In this document: positions 45,794 to 54,482 of the stretch, piece after piece
Position numbering within the stretch: the stretch's first letter is position 1
Layout: each line of letters opens with the position of its first letter
Assembly (NCBI RefSeq): GCF_001708505.1
Contig: NZ_CP015992.1
Location: forward strand, 4,464,001-4,528,000
DNA from: Pseudomonas sp. TCU-HL1
GTDB taxonomy: Bacteria > Pseudomonadota > Gammaproteobacteria > Pseudomonadales > Pseudomonadaceae
Direction: 5' to 3'
Length of the DNA: 64,000 nt
Position numbers and translations under genes: made by a program
Notes under the pieces: generated by a model
What the model saw: only the letters and a program-made list of their open reading frames with translations
The model's database searches: none
What the model was told of the DNA's origin: nothing

Positions 45794-48080
45794 GGCCATT
45801 AGCAGCCCCTCATGACCGAGTGCGTTCGCCCCCCTTAGCAGCCGTAAGCAATTAGCCGCTTGCGGCCAAGGAAAGACATTTAACCTTGGGCAAATAAGTC
45901 TGCCCTTTCTTCTTGCTATCCCTTTTCCTGCGTTGGCGGACAAGGGAGATTGCTGCTTCCAGCGGATAAGCTGTCATTTTTCTTCCATTTCATATACCAC
46001 TCAGTTGTGGATTTGGTGGCGTTTTGAGATTATCGGTGGAAAATTTCAATCGCGACACGGATGCCATATGAAAATCGATAGCCTAAGGATCAAGAATTTC
46101 CGCACTATTTCCACAGAACAGGTTTTGAAGCTTTCAGATGGCCTGACGCTAGTTGGCCCAAATAATGCCGGAAAGACAAACGCCCTGTTAGCTCTTCACA
46201 TGTTCTTCACTGGCTATGAAAATATTAACTCTTATAATCATATTTCAGATCTTTCCCATGGCGATAAATCTGTAAAAACCAGTTTGACTTGTTACTTTAA
46301 AGGAGAGCCAGGGGACGAGGAGCTTTTCGAAAAACTGGGTAAATTGAAAGCTCTTTTAGGGCAAGATGATGATAGCGACGAATTCTCAATAAATGTTTAC
46401 TTTAGTGGCAACAATCCCGTCTATCAAGTTTACCCGGGAGTGAAAAGGCCTGAGGGGAAATCACCCCAATATTCCATGGCCCAGAAAGCATTTGTGCAAT
46501 CTGTACTGGATGCTTTCAAGTGCTACTACATACCGTCCAAAAAATCTATCGACGAACTCTATAACGAATTTGTGCTGCCATTTATTCGTTTGAAGGTGGC
46601 GGGCGCCCTAGAGGAGCACCTACCAAAAATCCGACAAAGTGTCGCAGCCATTGCGAAAAGCATGAATGGCGTGCTACATAAAAACGGTCTAGATGATATC
46701 TCCGTCGGATTTGATATCCCCAATGGGACTGTCGAGGATCTAATAACCAGTTTCGACCTGCGCGTTTCTGACCCAAGCATTAGCTCAATTTACTCCAAGG
46801 GAATGGGCGTGCAAGCTGCTGTGCTTCTCTCTTCGTTTAAGTGGATAACCGAGCAACAAAAGAATTTAAACGTTATATGGCTTGTAGAGGAACCTGAAAC
46901 ATACATGCACCCTTCGCTTGCCTTGCAGGCGGCGAAAATATTAGATGATCTCTCAGCAATATCCACCGTAATCAAAACAACCCATGCTATAAATTTTGTC
47001 CCATCGGATATTAACCTAGTTCAGGGTGTAGGGCGTTCTGGTAAGGCTCAAAATACTGTTGTAAAGACATTTACAACTCACAGAGAAGCGACGGAGTCGA
47101 TCAGAAAATCACTTGGCGTGAAATTTTCTGACTATTTTGCTCTTGCTAAATTTAGTCTGTTCGTAGAGGGCGAAACTGATAAAGCTTATATCGAGCACGT
47201 CTGGGCCCAGATGCAACCTCACCAGAAAGAACTTTATCCTTACCTTAACTCAAGCCAGTTACTGATAAAGGACTTTACTGGTGTGCAGGACTTGCTCGGA
47301 TTTATTAAGTCAAATTTTGGGCTATTCCGCACCGAAATTTGTTCTGTAGCTCTTTTTGATGGAGACAAGGCTGGGGTTGATGCTGCTAGAGCGATGTCTA
47401 GCTTCTGTTCAAACAAGGAGTATAGCTTTGACGGAAATAAAGAGTATGTGCTCATCCCCGGTGGACACCCAATAGAAGGTTTGTTTCCTGACTCATGGAT
47501 TAAAGATGCGTATGAGTATGAGCCAGCTTGGTTTAATGGCGGCTCGCCAGTCATTGATGCCGATGACAAACTGATATCATTTAAAATTCGCGACGGCTCA
47601 AAGAAAGCTTTTATGGAGTACATCTTGGATCGTTATGATGAAGATACAACCTACGACTCAAGTCAGAAATTTTTTGCGCTATTTAAAGCAATCAATAAAG
47701 CCTTTGAAAAGCAAGACATTTAGCCCTCGCGAGTAAATATAAAGCCTTGGCCTTTATCGGGAAATGTGTGGGGAATCGAGAAAAAAGTCGGGCGCAGACC
47801 GCTGTAGACATTCGGCTTCAAACGCCAGATCTTACCTGTCGCGGCCGGCAACTAGATAGGCCGGGTCATTCTACCCGCACGGATCGACGCTCACTCCGCC
47901 TCGCAACTGCTGCCTGACACTGCCGGGGCCGAGCTATCGTAGAGTTTGGCCTCTTCTGCATGTTTTAAGACATCGCAAGACGGTACTTAACTCAATGAAG
48001 AATCGTCGTGGTTATTATCGAATGCCTACTTCTGGCAGGCCAGAACTGACCCAACCGGCAGCTTCTGGCCGGTTTCTGCC
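45794..48080. repeat. 2287-bp inverted repeat, copy 2 (OLD module)
   Basis: Mirror of 29040-31326. The left limit touches the IS1182-family element. The right limit is the GGTTTCTGCC arm at 48071-48080, after which the two copies differ, keeping only weak similarity over ~20 bases. Confidence 0.9.
46068..47723 (+). CDS. OLD-family ATPase/TOPRIM endonuclease (copy 2)
   Basis: 551 residues. It equals the gene at 29397-31052 except for Val to Ile near STVIKTTHA and Ala to Pro plus Leu to Ser in the EYEPAWFNGGSPV stretch. Walker A (GPNNAGKTN), LVEEPETY and the TOPRIM Glu and DxD are all kept. Two intact copies suggest recent duplication by recombination or movement, with too little time for decay. 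Role is inferred to be anti-phage nuclease, as for copy 1. Confidence 0.9.
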   Translation: MKIDSLRIKNFRTISTEQVLKLSDGLTLVGPNNAGKTNALLALHMFFTGYENINSYNHISDLSHGDKSVKTSLTCYFKGEPGDEELFEKLGKLKALLGQDDDSDEFSINVYFSGNNPVYQVYPGVKRPEGKSPQYSMAQKAFVQSVLDAFKCYYIPSKKSIDELYNEFVLPFIRLKVAGALEEHLPKIRQSVAAIAKSMNGVLHKNGLDDISVGFDIPNGTVEDLITSFDLRVSDPSISSIYSKGMGVQAAVLLSSFKWITEQQKNLNVIWLVEEPETYMHPSLALQAAKILDDLSAISTVIKTTHAINFVPSDINLVQGVGRSGKAQNTVVKTFTTHREATESIRKSLGVKFSDYFALAKFSLFVEGETDKAYIEHVWAQMQPHQKELYPYLNSSQLLIKDFTGVQDLLGFIKSNFGLFRTEICSVALFDGDKAGVDAARAMSSFCSNKEYSFDGNKEYVLIPGGHPIEGLFPDSWIKDAYEYEPAWFNGGSPVIDADDKLISFKIRDGSKKAFMEYILDRYDEDTTYDSSQKFFALFKAINKAFEKQDI

Positions 48081-48264
48081 AGTTCTCACCGGCAGCTTTG
48101 GGTCTGAGGCGGCCTCACACGAGAGGCCGCAATTGGTCTCAATGTCATCCTTCGGCTTCAAGCCTGCGAGAAAAATGCGGATAGGGCGTGAAATCAGAAT
48201 CCTGATCGAGAGCCAACTGGCATTTTTTTATATCCATGTGGTCAGTACGGGCAGGACCGACTGG
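47724..48264. other. Non-coding right flank of OLD copy 2
   Basis: The first 357 bp belong to the inverted repeat. After 48080 unique sequence runs into the ArsR gene. No gene is supported. Confidence 0.45.
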
Positions 48265-48612
48265 TCATTTCGACTGCCGACGGCCCTTGGTGCGGCCGCA
48301 GTAGGCCTCGTGCAGCGCATGCATGACGCCCAAGGCGGGACTGTCCGTAAGCGAGTAGTAGATGGTCTGCGCTTCACGGCGGGTCGAAACTAGTCCGGCC
48401 TCGCGGAGCACGCTCAGGTGCTGCGAAAGGGCCGACATGGATAGCGTGCCGCCAACCTGCAGTTCCGATACCGATGCCTCGGCATCGACCAAGCGGCATA
48501 GCACCAGCAGTCTCGCAGGATGTGCCAATGACTTAAGGAGAGCGGCGGCCTCTTCTGCGTGGGCAGCCATTTCCTCTAAATCCGGTGACTCGGTTTGCTG
48601 GCTGGATTTCAT
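48265..48612 (-). CDS. ArsR-family (BigR/SqrR-like) persulfide-sensing repressor
   Basis: 115 residues. Winged-helix pattern: AALLKSLAHPARLLVLCRLVD, then MSALSQHLSVLREAGLVSTRREAQTIYYSL. The two Cys residues C39 and C105 match the pair that forms a polysulfide bridge in BigR/SqrR regulators; there is no arsenic-site CVCDL motif. It is divergent from the persulfide dioxygenase, so it probably represses that operon until reactive sulfur appears. Confidence 0.85.
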   Translation of the reverse strand: MKSSQQTESPDLEEMAAHAEEAAALLKSLAHPARLLVLCRLVDAEASVSELQVGGTLSMSALSQHLSVLREAGLVSTRREAQTIYYSLTDSPALGVMHALHEAYCGRTKGRRQSK

Positions 48613-48632
48613 CGGAGCGCTTGACCGTTATT

Positions 48633-48646
48633 TTAGAATTATCTAA
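48633..48646. promoter_or_regulatory. Candidate ArsR/BigR operator
   Basis: TTAGAATTATCTAA, arms TTAGA/TCTAA, lies in the 71-bp divergent interval between the ArsR gene and the dioxygenase gene. The interval is AT-rich, as expected for overlapping promoters. Confidence 0.55.
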
Positions 48647-48683
48647 TTTACAAAAATCTAAAGTTAATGACAATGACGATCCC

Positions 48684-49571
48684 ATGCCTCGTTCAGCGTC
48701 TACCGTCCTGGTCCAGCCATTCTTCGACAAGGACACCAGCACTTTTACCTATGTGGTCTATGAGGGTGACGGCGGCGCAGCAGCCATCGTCGATCCCGTG
48801 CTCGACTACGATTCGGCTGTCGCTCGGACGTCATCCCAACCAGCGGACGTCATACTGGACTTTGTGCGCACGCACGACCTCAAAGTTGAATGGATCCTTG
48901 AGACCCACGCCCATGCGGATCATCTGAGCGCTGCCGGCTACCTCAAGGACAGGCTCGGCGCCCCAATGGCCATTGGACGCGGGATTATCGAGGTCCAACA
49001 GCGTTTCAAAGTGCTATTCGGCCTGGGTGACGAATTCGTCGCTGACGGGCGCCAGTTCGACCGATTGTTCGAAGACGGCGAGCGGTTTCAGGTGGGCTCG
49101 CTGGAGGGTTATGTGATAGCAACACCTGGGCACACTGACGATAGCCTGACGTACGTGATCGGGGACGCGGCTTTCGTGGGCGACACGGTGTTCGCGCCAG
49201 AGACAGGCACCGCGCGCACAAACTTCCCAGGAGGCGACGCCGCACAGCTGTACGCATCGATCCAGAAGATCCTGGCCATGCCGGCCGATACTCGTATTTT
49301 CCTGTGCCATGACTACCCGACCCACGATCACGCCCCTGCGGCGGAAAGCTCGATCGCGGCGCAGCTTGGAAGCAATGTGCACTTGGCCGGCGGGATCACT
49401 GAGGAGGACTTCGTGACCATGCGCCGCGCAAGGGATGCGTCGCTTCCAACTCCGCGGCTAATCCTGCCGGCTCTTCAGGTCAACATTCGTGGAGGTCGTT
49501 TCCCCGAACCAGATACGAATGGGCTGAGTTACCTACGTATGCCCCTCAACCAACTCGGGAGCGCTGCATGA
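48684..49571 (+). CDS. Persulfide dioxygenase / Blh-type metallo-beta-lactamase-fold protein
   Basis: 295 residues from ATG 48684 (MPRSASTVLVQPFFDKDTSTFTYVVYEG); a GTG at 48585 overlaps the divergent regulator's gene and is rejected. The iron site is seen in ETHAHADH, ATPGHTDDS, and FLCHDYPTHDH. It resembles ETHE1 and the Blh protein of bigR operons, oxidising glutathione persulfide to sulfite. It leads a three-gene operon with two YeeE-type membrane proteins. Confidence 0.9.
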   Translation: MPRSASTVLVQPFFDKDTSTFTYVVYEGDGGAAAIVDPVLDYDSAVARTSSQPADVILDFVRTHDLKVEWILETHAHADHLSAAGYLKDRLGAPMAIGRGIIEVQQRFKVLFGLGDEFVADGRQFDRLFEDGERFQVGSLEGYVIATPGHTDDSLTYVIGDAAFVGDTVFAPETGTARTNFPGGDAAQLYASIQKILAMPADTRIFLCHDYPTHDHAPAAESSIAAQLGSNVHLAGGITEEDFVTMRRARDASLPTPRLILPALQVNIRGGRFPEPDTNGLSYLRMPLNQLGSAA

Positions 49572-49990
49572 GCAACTGGGCGCTATCTCTCGCTGGCGGT
49601 GTACTGATCGGAGTTGCCTCGACGCTGCTGCTCTGGCGCAACGGCCGGGTCGCCGGCGTCAGTGGGATGGTCAGCGGCGTTCTTTTTCAGGTGAGAGGAG
49701 ATACGGCGTGGCGCGCGGCCTTCCTTGCCGGCCTTGTAGCAGCTGGAGGACTCTACCTTGGCCTGGTGCCGGATGCCTTCGTACCACGCGAGGAATTTCC
49801 GAGAACCGCACTTGTCGCCGCAGGCCTATTGGTGGGATTTGGCACCCGCATGGGTAGCGGATGCACCAGCGGTCACGGCGTCTGCGGATTGGGGCGACGC
49901 TCGCCACGCTCGCTTGTCGCGGTGTTCACATTCATGGTCACCGCTGTGATGACTACGTACCTGGTTCGCCATGTTTGGAGTGGGATATGA
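49568..49990 (+). CDS. YeeE/YedE-family sulfur transporter half (first)
   Basis: 140 residues, four membrane helices. The signature GFGTRMGSGCTSGHGVCGLGRRSPRSL carries the conserved Cys residues that pass sulfur species through YeeE-type channels. The start overlaps the dioxygenase stop (ATGA) and its own stop overlaps the next gene, so all are tightly coupled. Confidence 0.88.
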   Translation: MSNWALSLAGGVLIGVASTLLLWRNGRVAGVSGMVSGVLFQVRGDTAWRAAFLAGLVAAGGLYLGLVPDAFVPREEFPRTALVAAGLLVGFGTRMGSGCTSGHGVCGLGRRSPRSLVAVFTFMVTAVMTTYLVRHVWSGI

Positions 49991-50403
49991 AGCGCTACGT
50001 ACTTGCCGCACTTGCCTCAGAAGCCCTGTTCGGACTTGGTCTGAGTCTGTCCGGCATGACCGACCCCGAGCGCGTACTCGGCTTTCTGGACGTGGCAGGC
50101 GATTTCGACCCGTCCCTGCTGCTCGTCCTCGGCGGCGCAGTGGCGACCACTGTGCTGCTCTTCGGTTTCGTACTTCGCCGCAAGGCCCCCGTTCTCGCGG
50201 ATAAATTCAATCTGCCCACACGGAACGACATCGACGTCCGACTAATCGGCGGTGCAGCGCTCTTTGGTGTCGGCTGGGGTATTGCGGGCTACTGTCCCGG
50301 CCCGGCCCTCGCAGGGCTCGGCGTCGGCTCGACCGAAGCGCTCTGGTTCGTTCCTGCGATGCTTGTCGGCATGCTGGCCCACCGACTCGTGCATGGGTCC
50401 TGA
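49987..50403 (+). CDS. YeeE/YedE-family sulfur transporter half (second)
   Basis: 138 residues from ATG 49987, overlapping the previous stop by 4 bp. It has four membrane helices and the motif GVGWGIAGYCPGPALAGLG with its conserved Cys. Together the two halves equal one full-length YeeE and correspond to PmpA/PmpB-type pairs. They are expected to move thiosulfate or a related sulfur compound. Confidence 0.88.
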   Translation: MKRYVLAALASEALFGLGLSLSGMTDPERVLGFLDVAGDFDPSLLLVLGGAVATTVLLFGFVLRRKAPVLADKFNLPTRNDIDVRLIGGAALFGVGWGIAGYCPGPALAGLGVGSTEALWFVPAMLVGMLAHRLVHGS

Positions 50404-50756
50404 GAGCTCATCCATGAACCATCAGCGGTAATCAGGAGGTCGCGAATGAAGCCCAAGCCTAACCTCCTCCCTCCGGACAGTTCACACGGCTGAACGTATG
50501 GAACTGGACACTATTGAGTTCCTTCGCAGCAAAGTCTCCAAGCTGCAGGTGGAGGCGCTGCTCGTCTCGCTTACGACGTGAGCACCTGGTTAGGCAAAAC
50601 CAGGGGCCCTCCCCTGCCAGAGCCGGCCCCCTGACTCGAGCTCGACTTATCCGAAATAAGGCCGAGCCCAACTTTCAATCATTCCCTCACTGCAACCCAG
50701 TTCATCACAGCAGGCAGGCGGAATTCGAAGGACTTTCCTTCAGTAAGCCAAAATCA
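50404..50756. other. Boundary gap, nothing recognised
   Basis: About 350 bp between the sulfur operon and the RND gene. A 27-codon frame from 50499 (MELDTIEFLRSKVSKLQVEALL) is too short to judge. No shared motif is seen. Confidence 0.4.
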
Positions 50757-53255
50757 CTATGGGGCCTCGGTACCTATCGAAGCGACCTGTCGGTTCAGCT
50801 TGCTGTCCTTCACCACGACAGGCTTTTGGATGGCCGTTTCTCCGGATTCACGAACATTAAAATGCTTGTCATTAAGAAGGAAATGGGACAGCGCAGGAAT
50901 CAGTACGAGCGCCGCCAGCATGTTCCAGATGAACATGAAGGCCAGCAGAATGCCCATGTCTGCCTGAAACTTGATTGGGGACCACATCCAGGTCACGACA
51001 CCGACAGCCAGTGTCACACCAACCAGCGCCACCATCTTGCCGGTGAACTGAATTGCACGACGGTACGCCTGTTGCAACGTAAGCCCCATGCGCTGACCTT
51101 CCAGCTGCACGCTCAGCAGATAAAGCGCGTAGTCCACCCCGACGCCCACCCCCAACGCAACGACCGGCAGCGTTGCTACTTTGAGCCCAATGCTCAATTG
51201 CACCATCAGTGCTTCGGCGAGCAATGATGTGAGAACCAGAGGGAGTATCGCTACCACCACCGCGCGCCAGCTGCGGAATGTCACCAGACAGAGCAAAGCG
51301 ACGGCAGCATATACAGCGAGCAGCATTTCAAGTTGCACACTCTTGACGATGATGTTGGTGGCCGCCTCAATTCCTGCGCTGCCGGCAGCTAGCAGGAGCT
51401 GGCGCTCCGGCACGCTGTGTTTCTCAGCAAAAGTGCTCGCCACTTCGACTATTCGTGCCAGCGTCGCGGCCTTGTGATCGGAAAGATAGGCAAGGACCGG
51501 AATCAACGAACACTCGCTGTTGAGGAACGGGGAATTCCATACCAGCGCGTTGTTAACCTGCGGCCAAACGACTCCCTTGTTGTCACTAATGGTGTACCAC
51601 TTAGGGCTACCTTCGAAGCTGCCCGCAGTATAGGTACGCACGGTGTCCGCAAGCGACGCAGTGCCCTGCACACCAGGGACATGAGACAGCTCCCATGCCA
51701 AACGATCGGCTTCAACGAGTGTCTCAAAGGCACCGCATTGGTCAGGAGCCGTCTTGATCATGACGGCAAACACGTCGCTGGACACGCCAAACTTGGACGT
51801 AATGAACGCGTTGTCTTTGTTGTAGCGCGAATCTGGACGCAACTCGGGGCTGCCCGCGTGCAGATCGCCTACCTGCAACTTGGTACGCTCCACCAGCGCC
51901 AGCGCAGTGAGCGCAACGGCTACCAGGATTGCTGCAACTGCCCAGCGCTTCTCGGTGAAGCGGTCGAGGCTATTCCACACCCGGTCTATGCCTAGCTTAT
52001 GGATGGTCGCGTCGTGCTCGATGATGTGCCGACGCGCCGCTTCCTGACTGATCCCGGTGAACGACAGCAGTACCGGCAACAGGATCAGGTTGGTTACCAC
52101 CAGCATCGCGAAGCCGAGGCTCGCAGATAGCGCCAGCTCTCGGATGATCGGAATGTCGACCAGCACTAGCACGGCGAAGCCAACGCCGTCAGCGATCAGC
52201 GCGATCAAGCCCGGCAGGAAAAGACGGCGGAAGGTGTAGCGCGCAGCCACCCAAGGGTGCGTCCCACGGGCGATGTCTTGAGCTATGCCATTCATTTTCT
52301 GGCAGCCATGGGACACGCCAATGGCAAAGATCAGGAAGGGAATCAGGATGGTGAAGGCATCCAGCACACCTCCGAAAGTAATAACCAAGCCTTGCTGCCA
52401 GAACACGGCAATTACTGAGCAGACCAGCACAAGGCAGGTGCTGCGCACGCAACGCGTATGGAAGTAGATGATCAGCGCGGCGACCAAGGCGGCAACGATG
52501 AAGAACAGCATCACCTTGTGGATACCGTCGATCATATCGCCGGAAATCTTGGCGAAGCCGGTGATGTAAATACCGACGTCATCACTTTCGTACTTGGCGC
52601 GGATACTCTCGAGGGCCGAAGACAGTTCCTGATAGCTCAGCGGCTTTCCATCCACGGTAGGCAGCAATGGGATCTCGATCATGCTCGAGCGATAGTCGTT
52701 GGAGATGAGACTACCGACTACGCCGGCGCGAGCGATATTCATACGCAATTGCTTGATCGACTCGGGCGAGCCATCAAAGCTACCAGGCATTACCGGACCG
52801 CCAGCGAAGCCTTCTTCAGTGACCTCAGTCCAGCGCACCACCGGGGCCCAGATAGACTTGATCCATGTCTTGTCGACACCTGGAATCAGGAAGATCTCAT
52901 CATTGATCTGCGACATCTTTTGCAAGTATTCAGCATCGTAGATGTCGCCCTTGCGATTCTCGATCACAAAGCGAACAGAATCGCCCAAGCCGCGCAGTTG
53001 GTCTCGGTTTTCGAGGAAATTCTTAATGTACGGGTGACTGTGCGGCAGCATCTTGTCGAAGCTGGTGGTCACCGTAAGGTTGCGCAACTGGTAGATCGAG
53101 AACAAGGTTGCGATCACGCAGAGCGCGATGATGAGCAGGCGATTGTTGAAGATCAAGCGCTCAAAAATATTGCCGGAGAGCCGGTTGAATAGTGCGGGGT
53201 CACGAATGACGCTCATCAACCCTGCTTTTTCATGCTTGCTATCAACATTCATCAT
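50757..53255 (-). CDS. MMPL/RND-family transporter
   Basis: 832 residues with the RND layout in two halves: TM1 at about residue 38-55, a large periplasmic loop, TM2-6, then the same again. The proton-relay type helices carry GVGVDYALYLLS in the second half and IGVSHGCQKMNG in the first. The group includes hopanoid- and lipid-moving HpnN-like proteins. It is the last gene behind DUF1302 and the Ycf48-like gene, a trio seen in many degraders of hydrophobic esters, steroids and terpenoids. Substrate passage across or within the envelope is inference. Confidence 0.88.
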   Translation of the reverse strand: MMNVDSKHEKAGLMSVIRDPALFNRLSGNIFERLIFNNRLLIIALCVIATLFSIYQLRNLTVTTSFDKMLPHSHPYIKNFLENRDQLRGLGDSVRFVIENRKGDIYDAEYLQKMSQINDEIFLIPGVDKTWIKSIWAPVVRWTEVTEEGFAGGPVMPGSFDGSPESIKQLRMNIARAGVVGSLISNDYRSSMIEIPLLPTVDGKPLSYQELSSALESIRAKYESDDVGIYITGFAKISGDMIDGIHKVMLFFIVAALVAALIIYFHTRCVRSTCLVLVCSVIAVFWQQGLVITFGGVLDAFTILIPFLIFAIGVSHGCQKMNGIAQDIARGTHPWVAARYTFRRLFLPGLIALIADGVGFAVLVLVDIPIIRELALSASLGFAMLVVTNLILLPVLLSFTGISQEAARRHIIEHDATIHKLGIDRVWNSLDRFTEKRWAVAAILVAVALTALALVERTKLQVGDLHAGSPELRPDSRYNKDNAFITSKFGVSSDVFAVMIKTAPDQCGAFETLVEADRLAWELSHVPGVQGTASLADTVRTYTAGSFEGSPKWYTISDNKGVVWPQVNNALVWNSPFLNSECSLIPVLAYLSDHKAATLARIVEVASTFAEKHSVPERQLLLAAGSAGIEAATNIIVKSVQLEMLLAVYAAVALLCLVTFRSWRAVVVAILPLVLTSLLAEALMVQLSIGLKVATLPVVALGVGVGVDYALYLLSVQLEGQRMGLTLQQAYRRAIQFTGKMVALVGVTLAVGVVTWMWSPIKFQADMGILLAFMFIWNMLAALVLIPALSHFLLNDKHFNVRESGETAIQKPVVVKDSKLNRQVASIGTEAP

Positions 53256-53294
53256 TCTGCTCTCAATTTTTATTCTGCGTCTGCACCGGGTACA

Positions 53295-54401
53295 TCAGAG
53301 ACCTTCAACACGCACACCCAAAGGTCCCACCAACGCCATACGCTTTTCGTCGACCATGGTCGCTCCGAATAGCGGTATCTGGCTCGATTGCGGCAGTGCT
53401 TTGAAGGATCGCGCGCCATCGCTGCTAACCAAGACTTCTCCACTTTGGGCAATAACCAAAAGTCGGTCCTGACCATAAGGCAGTACCCGTACCACATTGC
53501 TATTGACCGGCAAGGGCACGCGCTCCCAGCTCATCCCTTGATCTGAGCTACGGAAGAAGCTCCCACGCATGCCATAGGCAAACAGTTGGTCGTGCGCTGC
53601 CGGCACAATGCCGAACAGAGTGCCGTTGTAGGGGGTGTCGATGGAAACGAACCGGTTGCTCTGCAGATCGTGGCGCCAAACTCGGCCCTGTTCTCCGGAA
53701 ATGAAGAGCTGATCGCCGGCGCCGGCGATGGAGTAGAAATGCCACTCTTGTGGGTTGTCCGTCAGATGCATCAACGGCTTCCAATGCTGGCCGCCATCCT
53801 CCGTCGCAAAAATGCGGTTGAACGTGCCCACCACATAACCATGGAGATCATCGGTAAAGAACACGTCGAGGAACGGTTGGGTCTCCTTGTCCACGGCAAG
53901 GTTCTGTTCCTTAGCCAGAAGATCCGCTGCCTCAGCTAAATGCTCGGGGTTACTGGTATAGAAATCGATGGCCAGTTTCGAGGCCATTAGACCATCGAGC
54001 TGCTTCTCCCAGGTCAGGCCACCGTCTTGGCTGTGCAGAACGACACCTCCATGGCCGACGGCCCAGCCCTGGTTCGCGCTAGGGAAGGTCACTGCGACGA
54101 GATCGACACTGACCGGGACCTGTGCCTGCGTCCAGGTCTTGCCCTGATCGTCGGAGACCAGGATTACGCCTCGCAGCCCCACAGCGACCAGCCGGGAACC
54201 GACACTGGTGACCGCCAGCATGGGACTGCCGGCCAGGCGGTCACTTCTCATCGCCGGCACTTCCAGAGGCGGTTCGAAAGCTAGTGCGGGAGCTCCGGCA
54301 ACTAACAGACCACTTAGGACAATACCGCTCATCACTGCGCCACGGATCCGATTTAGATCGAAACAACCGGCCAGAAAACCTTCACGCATGGCAAACCTCA
54401 C
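53295..54401 (-). CDS. Ycf48-like BNR-repeat periplasmic protein
   Basis: 368 residues with a signal peptide (SGIVLSGLLVAGAPALA, near residue 40). A seven-bladed propeller pattern is seen, with repeats of the form DDQGKTWTQ, SQDGGLTWEK, TEDGGQHWKP, SSDQGMSWER and SSDGARSFKA. The family is named for the photosystem II assembly factor Ycf48. In bacteria such proteins accompany RND transporters and DUF1302/DUF1329 proteins, probably as an envelope scaffold. ATG 54389 is an alternative start. Confidence 0.87.
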   Translation of the reverse strand: MRFAMREGFLAGCFDLNRIRGAVMSGIVLSGLLVAGAPALAFEPPLEVPAMRSDRLAGSPMLAVTSVGSRLVAVGLRGVILVSDDQGKTWTQAQVPVSVDLVAVTFPSANQGWAVGHGGVVLHSQDGGLTWEKQLDGLMASKLAIDFYTSNPEHLAEAADLLAKEQNLAVDKETQPFLDVFFTDDLHGYVVGTFNRIFATEDGGQHWKPLMHLTDNPQEWHFYSIAGAGDQLFISGEQGRVWRHDLQSNRFVSIDTPYNGTLFGIVPAAHDQLFAYGMRGSFFRSSDQGMSWERVPLPVNSNVVRVLPYGQDRLLVIAQSGEVLVSSDGARSFKALPQSSQIPLFGATMVDEKRMALVGPLGVRVEGL

Positions 54402-54482
54402 ATCGAAAAATTCGCATCATCACCCTGAACGTTTTCTCGAGCGGTCATCGTTGACGACCGCCCAGAAACGACCATTCGGCAA

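Noticed and set aside
48585..48683. Extended N-terminus of the persulfide dioxygenase
   Set aside because: It would run through the divergent promoter and the start of the ArsR gene; ATG 48684 matches the family start.
50589..50600. GTTAGGC as an integron attC half site
   Set aside because: No matching inverse core, no attC fold and no integron integrase in the window; seven bases occur by chance.
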